64,000 nt of DNA, taken from the NCBI RefSeq assembly GCF_029227915.1, contig NC_079885.1, positions 10,469,001 through 10,533,000 of the forward strand. The letters are read 5' to 3'. The position numbers and the translations under genes are program-made. Below the pieces are notes generated by a model that did no database searches, was not told the DNA's origin, and worked only from the letters and a program-made list of their open reading frames with translations. The DNA comes from Hydractinia symbiolongicarpus (taxonomy: Eukaryota > Cnidaria > Hydrozoa > Anthoathecata > Hydractiniidae). Below are positions 57,159-64,000 of the stretch, in pieces (position 1 is the first letter of the stretch; every line of letters starts with the position of its first letter).

Positions 57159-60100
57159 ACTTCATCGTTTCGTCAATATTCAACTCCAGTGGTAAACTCT
57201 CACAATGACTGGGATCCTCTAGAAGAAGTTATTGTTGGTAGGGCAGACAATGCATGTATACCAGTACTTACACCAGAAGTAAAAGCTTGCACAGGTGAAA
57301 CACAGTGGGACTACTTAAGAAAGCATGGCGGGCAAAAATACCCTCAGGAGTTAATCAATAAGATGAACGCGGAAGTCGAAATACTTTGTGATATTTTGCG
57401 CCAGGAGGGCGTTATTGTCAGACGCCCCGATATCGTCGATCATCAAAAAGTAAGAACCGTCATCGTTGCTTACATTGTCAGTCGCAGATTGTTTTTGTTT
57501 GTTTTGTTGTTGTTGTGTCAGGGTATCATGTACTGTCGTGTATTATTCTTTATAGGTATCTATCGTTGCCTGTTGTTTCTTTGTGTTTTTGTTTGTTGTC
57601 TGTTTGTATCGTCTGTTAATGTTCATTTTTTTCTATGGAAATCTGAAGTTATCAGTTTATTTAGTTTGTTGTTACCGTTGTTATCTGTCTCTTGTTTCTG
57701 TTGTCGTGTTTCTGTTTAGATCATCTGTTGTCGTATATGTTTAAGTCTTCCGTAATTTTTTGTTTCTATCGTCGATCGCTGTCTGTTTTTATGTGTAAAT
57801 CTTTTTTCTGTTGTTTTTTGTTGCTGTCTGCTGTTGCTTCCTATGATTTTCTTTGGCAATGTGGATGTATGACAATTATAAATGCATGTTGCAGTTTATT
57901 CACCTCCATTGGCACCTGCTTTTGCCAGATGTTATATGCTGTTGTCGTCGCAGAGAAATACATAACAGATTGTTGTGCATTTTTAGGAATTTAGTACACC
58001 AGATTTTACTTCAATTGGATTGGAAGCAGCAATGCCTCGTGACTTTCTTTTAGCCGTCGGAAATGAATTAATTGAATCACCTATGGCATGGAAAAACCGT
58101 TTCTTTGAATATCGTGCATACCGAACATTAATAAAGGAATATTTTTCGAGAGGTGCTAAATGGACAGCGGCACCAAAAGCTACTATGTCAGACAAGCTGT
58201 ATGATCCAGTAAATATAATGATTTATTTCTTTAATTTTCGATAGATTTTGTTTGCTTAATCACCTTAATACATGACACCATAATACATCCATAAATTTTG
58301 CAATATTAGGAATATCAAATAAAATCTACGAAGGACAGACACGAATTAGCAGCTCAGGGTAGATTTGTGACAACTGAATACGAGCCATGCTTCGATGCCG
58401 CTGATTTTATGAGAGTTGGAAAAGATATTTTCGTGCAAAGAAGCCAGATATGGAAATTATTTAAGTTTAATTTTAGTCTTGAAAGGGAGCCATTAAAGTA
58501 CCGGTCTAATGAAACGGTACGGAAATCATAGTTGTCTTGTCAATAGAACCGCCTTAACAAGGTACAAAAATGTTTTACAAACCATTTTGTATTAATACTT
58601 TGAATTTAGTTAGATTTGCTGATACCAACTATTAACGATTCCTTGTGAAACAAAAAGGATCAGGGATTCAGTAGAATGAAAATATTATGTTGCAAACGAA
58701 AACATGCTAAAGCAAAAACTGAAATGTGGACTGCGATTCCACATATTTTGTTGTCATAGAAATTTTTAACTCCCTCAAATTATGACTCGCCAGTCACTGT
58801 AAACTGTATAAATTAACTCGCCGGTTATAATTTGCTAATGAATATTAAATGTTCCGCTATTTTAAATTAGCAATTAGCAATTAGGAAAGGCCCCTTGGAT
58901 CCACTTAGCAAGCAATGACTTCCTTAGTGGATTGTGGCTTCAATTTATAAACTAAAAATGCCAGTCAGAATAAACAACAACAATTTTCTCCGGATTAATA
59001 CAAACCTTATTTTAGATGAGCACTATTTTGAAATGTTAAGCTGTTTAGATTCTTTCTTAAAACGCCCCAAATGTGTTTATTTTTTGGTATAGAATTTTTT
59101 TACGTGAAATTCTCAATATCTCATCCCTTTTTGCGATTGTGAGGAATAATTAAGTTTTTCCTCTGGTAATTCCTTATGACTTGGATAGGAATTTTTTTTA
59201 AAAAAACGGAATAAAAATACAGTTATTTCTTGTGAAATCTATCAATTATATAAAATCTTTATAACATGAAAAATCGAGCAAGATTCGTGATTGATAATTT
59301 GCCGTCCAAAATTTCTTTAACACGACTCAATATTGCTATACAAACAGAAAGACCGACAAAATAGATAATAAGAACAGATTAAAAAGTTGTTTTATTGGAT
59401 TTGCTTACTCTTCCAGCTTTTTTTAATCCCAATTATCCAGACTGTTATTCAAATCATTAGTTGGAGAAGGTGTTCACAAACTGATAATGGGTAAATTTCC
59501 ATTTTTGAGGCCTGAAATATAGGCGCGTCACTTGGCTGGTGCGGTGCAGCCGGTAAACTGCAAACATTTTACTTTGTCGACCAGCCCGTCTAGTAACCAA
59601 GATCAAAGGTGCGCTAGCTGTGCTTTCTACAATATCCTCATTTTGGAGGAACGCGCTCTACGACTCGGAAAAAAAGGCCTGAAAAATCAGCAGCAAAAAT
59701 AGCACCATTTAAGATTTAGGACCTAACCAAGTGAGATCAGAAGTACTAAAGCTCTGAACATTTAGAAGTGAGTGTGAGCTTTACCTCGTTTGCAGTGCGG
59801 TTACTTACATAGAAGCGGCTTTTCAATTGCTTCTGGTCATACGCGTCATTTTATTTCTTTTATTACATGTTTGTTTCAGGTGACAAATATGATGGGTATT
59901 GAATGGATGAGACGCCATCTTGGTGAAAAGTATAACCTTCATGTTTTGTCCTTCTCGCCTCCAGGTAGCATGCATATTGACGCAACAATTAACACAGTTA
60001 GAGAAGGCTTAGTGATCGTTAACCCTGACAGGCCATGCAATGAGCTAGATATCTTTCAAAAAGCAGGCTGGAAAATAGTGGAAGCACCTAGACCTGCTAA

Positions 60101-62406
60101 ACCTGACTCGCATATTTTGCGGATAAGTAGCCCTTGGATAAGTATAAATGTGTTATTGTTGGATGACAAAAGAGTAATCGTGGAGAGTTCGGAAGTACCA
60201 ACACAAAAAGTATGTTTTCTACCTTTAATAATTAGTCGTAAGCCAGTGGAAATTCTCAGAAATTAACCTGCCATTACTTTCCGTTAGCATCTTTGGGTAT
60301 CATAATATAGACAGTAGTCGTGATTCGTGAAAGAATTCACGGGGTCGCCTGCCAGTAAATTATACACTCTGAAAGGAAACCAGAATAAAACTGCGCCCAA
60401 TCATTTTGCACAAAATATGGCTTTTATTACAAAGACTAGCTGGGGGACCCGCGCCAAAACGCCGGGTTAAGCCACAAGTAACTGTGTGAGCCAGTGTTTA
60501 GCGCCACATGAGCGATTTAGAATAACGCACTTTATAAAGCCGTAAACTGTGCAGCACATCCCGATGGAGCACTTCAGAACAGGTATGCAGTATGGCGAAA
60601 ATCGAGTGAAATGTGTGAATAGTGTTTAGGCTGTAACATATTTTTCGAAAAATAATTTTGTCACAACTTTAGCTAAAAAAAGAAAATCACAGTTTACAAA
60701 CAGTTAGCCAATATTATTTATTTTGCGTTTCCTTGAATGTTCAAAACTTAATCTTGACAGCGGGCTGAGCTCTTAGTATATACAGTTCAACCGTGTGACC
60801 AATCCATAAAAGCGTAGTACCCTTTTTTAGAAAAACTTTATCACAGCTTCAGTTTAAATTAAATTATAGGAAACAGTCTGTTTTTTAACAGCAGGTGAAT
60901 GGCTTAGTACAGGTAAACCGTGTTCCACATGCATAGCTATGGGTGTAACACCCTTTTTCCAAAAAAAACTTTATCACAACTTCAGTTTAAATAAAAACAC
61001 AGGAAACGGCCGTCGTTACTCGTCCACCTAAAAAAATTTATTTTCTAGAATAATTTCTCATGTCAGTAATAAAAGGTGCAGCCACCTAACTGCATTAAGC
61101 GTAAGGATTACTAATTAAGAAATTTGTTTTGTCAAACTTCATTTTACTGCTTTCACTTTTTAGCCAGATGCAGCTAATAAAGAGCTAGCTAGATAGCCAC
61201 AACTCCAACATAAAAATATACAATAATATAATAAACTGAATAAAAAAGTTAAAACGATAGGAATAAATAAGAATAGCTATACCTTGCTAACTGGCTTCAG
61301 CAGTACACTGCTTCGAGATCTACGTTTGTAGCTAAAATCATAAAACTGATTGGTTTAAGGTTTTACATGGTTAGAGAGCATGATGATATATTCATCTTAA
61401 CATATAAAAACGCACAGACAATAAATATTCCTATAGATACAAAATATAGAGAAGAGGAGATCCGCAAACCTCATACCATAAATTTTCAATCAAAATGGCC
61501 CTCGTGAGCCTAATTAATTAGCTTAATCAGGCATATCTCTTGTTTCTTCATAAACGCGTGCTCTAAGTCCAGTTGGAAGATAGCTATCCGAACTTTCAAA
61601 TGTATTGCAAATAAGTACTTCCCCTATATTTCTATTTTTATTTATATTTATTTCTATTTTCATTTATAATTTAGTAATTGCCGGAAATAATCACGAGTTG
61701 TTCAATATTTTTGTTTCAAGGTTATTTACTTAGGAAAATAAAGAAGACTGCTGAAATTGCAGTCAACTTATCTCTTTCATATAGGGATGGGTAAACCTAA
61801 AGGGAGGGGGGTTTCCACGAAGCGAATTAAACGGTGACATCCCCGGCGAATTGTATCTGTGTGTGCATAGTTTTGTTTGTTATGATTTTGCTTCAAAAAA
61901 ATTGCTTTGGCGTGAAGTTTCTAAACAGTTTCTAATCGTTAGTGGCGAAATATTTCCCTCTAAACTTTTAACCAATTAAAACGCAATATTCAGTGTTTAT
62001 TCTAAAAAAAAATAATTATTGAAAAGAAATTAACTTTAGTGTTTACATTCAGTATTTTAAATTCATCTCATGCTTTTTTTTCTCGTGGAAATCAAAAAGA
62101 TGTTTCGCTTTGTACAAAATTTAAAATTCGAATTTTGCGAGAATTAATGTTCGCCAACACCGAGTTGCGCAAAAACCTACGATTTTCAGAAAATTGTTTC
62201 CATTAAGATACCAATTGTATAATGATGTAAAGAAAATGCAAATGAGTAAGCCGATGATTTAGTACTACTTCTCTTTACAGATGTTTGAATCACTTGGTTT
62301 TACCTGCATTAAAGTAAATATGGAGCATGCTAATGTGCTAGGAGGAAGTTTTCACTGCTGGACATGTGATGTAAGAAGAACAGGAAAATTGAAGAGTTAT
62401 TTTTAG
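57159..62406 (+). pseudogene. GATM: Glycine amidinotransferase, copy III, exon 4 donor lost
   Basis: Exons are 57,159-57,449, 57,987-58,208, 58,310-58,447, 59,880-60,209 and 62,281-62,406, and all are open. After exon 4 the donor reads CAG/ATATGG instead of CAG/GTATGG in copies I and II, so normal splicing should fail (the sequence is not a U12 AT-AC donor). Missense differences are Arg to Lys in MAWKNRF, Glu to Lys in MSDKLYDP and Glu to Lys in TGKLKSYF. Catalytic motifs DAADF, MHIDAT and HCWTC are kept. It may be a very young pseudogene, or use a cryptic donor with an altered product. Confidence 0.8.
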
Positions 62407-63828
62407 ATTCGTCATTATTTTTTAACTTATTTAACATACCAGTTAATTAAAAAAGATATGGAGTGAGAGATGAGTGTGTTTTTTTATGTCAAGGATTTTC
62501 TGTTTACATTTATAACATATGTAACATTTCTATGCCAGTGTAAGATAAATTGTGTCATTTTTTTGGTGTTTTTTTCTTTATCTCTTACATAACTTGGATA
62601 CTATTGCAATTGCGACAGTTAAAAAAATTTTGTAGCCATAATGGTCATGAACTTCTAAAAAAACTGTGGCTTTTTTTAATGGTGACCAAGCACGTAGTAT
62701 TGTATGTTGCGCTTAATATCCAGGTCTTGATTAAAATTAGCTTGTTTGCTGTTAACATAAGCCTTTTTCAATGCAACAAAGGACTCTAATGAGGAAATAA
62801 AAGTGTGCCAAAGTAGGGACTTGAAATCGCCAAAAACAATGTCGACTCTAAGTAAGATTTCGGAGGTGACGAAAATTTAGGCTATAGCGTCTTCGTTTTT
62901 CTTTAGTTTTTTGCACATCATACAGTTATGATATGTTGTGCAAAATATTTTACTTTCGACAGCATTTTCTGCTGCAGAGAATGCTACCCAAGAATCTTTC
63001 ATAAAAAAATTCTTAGTGTTGAAAAATATGAATGCTTTGTGCTTCCCATGTGCCAAATCTTTCTGAAAAAACATGCATTAGCATTTTGTGATTTAAACTC
63101 TCATTTTACGCATAAACATATAAAAATGCGGTAAAACTCTATTATAAAGTTCAATGACATCTTCATGTGCACACATAACAACTTCTCACCATCTTTTAAA
63201 TCTTTTTTCAAAGCATGTAATTTAACACCCTTGCAAACTAATCTTGTTTAACAGAAGCAGATTGACCAGGTGACAAATTAGTAACAATGTCTGCCCATTC
63301 TGGGTTAAAGTTAAAGTTAAGGTAATCCACCAGTCCTTGTTAGGACTCTGTTCGAAGCTTGTTTTGATTTCAACAAATAAATGCAGGCCCTTGGCCTTAC
63401 AACTGGGAAAGCCGATGTTTAACTACAGTTGCATGCTCTCTGACATCGGCCATATTTTTGTCTCAAGTAGGCTCATCGCTACGTAATAAAATGAGAGACA
63501 TCATCACAATCAATATTGCACAATATATAAGGATTTTGCGGCAAAGATTAACATATATCCCAAAACTGGGAGGTCTATAGCCTGCTGGTGGTCTAAAGTT
63601 TGCCGACGAAAAAGCAAAACTAAATTCATTACTGTATACCCTAATATACTTTTTTACTTGAGAAGAACTGCTGCTTAATAACTCACGTACTTCAGTAGAA
63701 AATTCTATTAAGGCAGGGACATTGTGACAACACTTAACATAGCTGTGATTATTAAATTTATTCCATAAAATTCACATACAATATTAAAAGGTTTGCTCTA
63801 CGGCGGACATTTGCTCACTCATACAAAA
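60436..63828 (-). mobile_element. Helitron-derived segment enclosing GATM exon 6, unit III
   Basis: The 3' end (CCCCCAGCTAG on minus) is at 60,436, and the Rep relic lies at 63,170-63,780. Exon 6 is inside. The sequence matches unit II up to about 61,250 and unit I afterwards. Confidence 0.5.
63170..63780 (-). pseudogene. Helitron Rep relic, unit III
   Basis: Same relic as at 21,540-22,200. The 65-residue frame with KDSWVAFSAAENAVESKIFC lies at 63,074-62,877, and the Rep block with EFSTEVRELLS-like reading lies near 63,680. It is broken by stops and shifts. Confidence 0.55.
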
Positions 63829-64000
63829 AAATCTTTCACTGAAGGTATGTCTTGTAGTTACTATAGTTAAGAGTGGGATATTGACATCACAGGATCCTTT
63901 TATGTATCGAGAAAATGGTTAGTCCCCTGTACTTGATGAGCAAAACTACTGCACTATACCAATATGAACCCTATGTGGTCAACAGGAAATATGTCCAAGG
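63829..64000 (+). pseudogene. HNH endonuclease relic, cut by window end
   Basis: Same plus-strand relic as at 22,237-22,450: FTEGMS, EWDIDI.GSF, then TNMNPMWSTGNMSKG running off the window. It carries the same stops as unit I. Confidence 0.55.

Larger units (their letters stand above)
52467..64000 (+). repeat. Segmental duplication unit III (right end cut by window)
   Basis: It starts at AGACGAAACCCTC (52,471) as unit II does at 29,766. At about 53,310 it jumps from 30,620-equivalent to 33,085-equivalent sequence, a deletion of roughly 2.5 kb that removes the HNH relic and Helitron 5' end. It then has a different Helitron (53,542-54,966), an empty transposon target, GATM copy III and the Rep relic, and ends inside the plus-strand HNH relic. 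Confidence 0.9.

Overview
The window looks like AT-rich nuclear DNA of an invertebrate animal. It has short spliced exons with GT/AG introns, an animal creatine-pathway gene (GATM) and many Helitrons, LINEs and cut-and-paste transposons. A cnidarian, perhaps a hydrozoan, is my best guess, but this is inference from composition and transposon types.

Most of the window is one segmental duplication present three times head to tail: unit I (1-22,565), unit II (29,766-46,256) and unit III (52,467 to the window end). Each unit contains, in order, a decayed coding relic and (in I and II) an HNH-nuclease relic on the minus strand, a head-to-tail array of small Helitrons, a transposon locus (occupied in I and II, empty in III), a GATM gene, and a Helitron Rep relic on the minus strand. 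Units I and III then end in a plus-strand HNH relic; in unit II a LINE sits at that point. Between I and II lies unshared DNA (22.6-29.8 kb) with a tRNA-type SINE, a small Helitron, a LINE 3' end and weak relics that may come from a large DNA element. Between II and III lie a LINE and an inverted Helitron-bounded segment carrying only the last GATM exon (exon 6 as numbered here).

GATM (L-arginine:glycine amidinotransferase) is recognisable in five exons per copy; the exon for the mitochondrial presequence was not found. Copy I is open in all five. Copy II has a 5-bp frameshifting deletion in exon 3. Copy III has lost the splice donor after exon 4 (GT to AT). Copy III is also a mosaic: II-like up to about 61.25 kb, I-like after it.

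The most unusual system is a two-gene transposon at 6,101-13,978 and 33,975-37,825. It has roughly 80-bp terminal inverted repeats, followed inside by 20-bp-period arrays of the palindrome AGGACGTCCT. One array lies just upstream of a DDE integrase-like transposase gene, the other upstream of a convergent gene for a SAM plus HECT ubiquitin-ligase protein. Unit III has the intact empty target, which defines the ends and a target duplication of about 10 bp. Both copies are broken, by stops, frameshifts, an internal deletion, a 1.48-kb tandem duplication and a 751-bp MITE with GCTT target duplications in the SAM exon.

The second unusual feature is the Helitron content. Up to seven Helitron-like elements abut end to end (CTAG joined directly to TC), with different members present in the three units. 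The distal part of GATM intron 5 and exon 6 appear to lie inside a Helitron, and the inverted fourth copy looks like a mobilised version of that segment.
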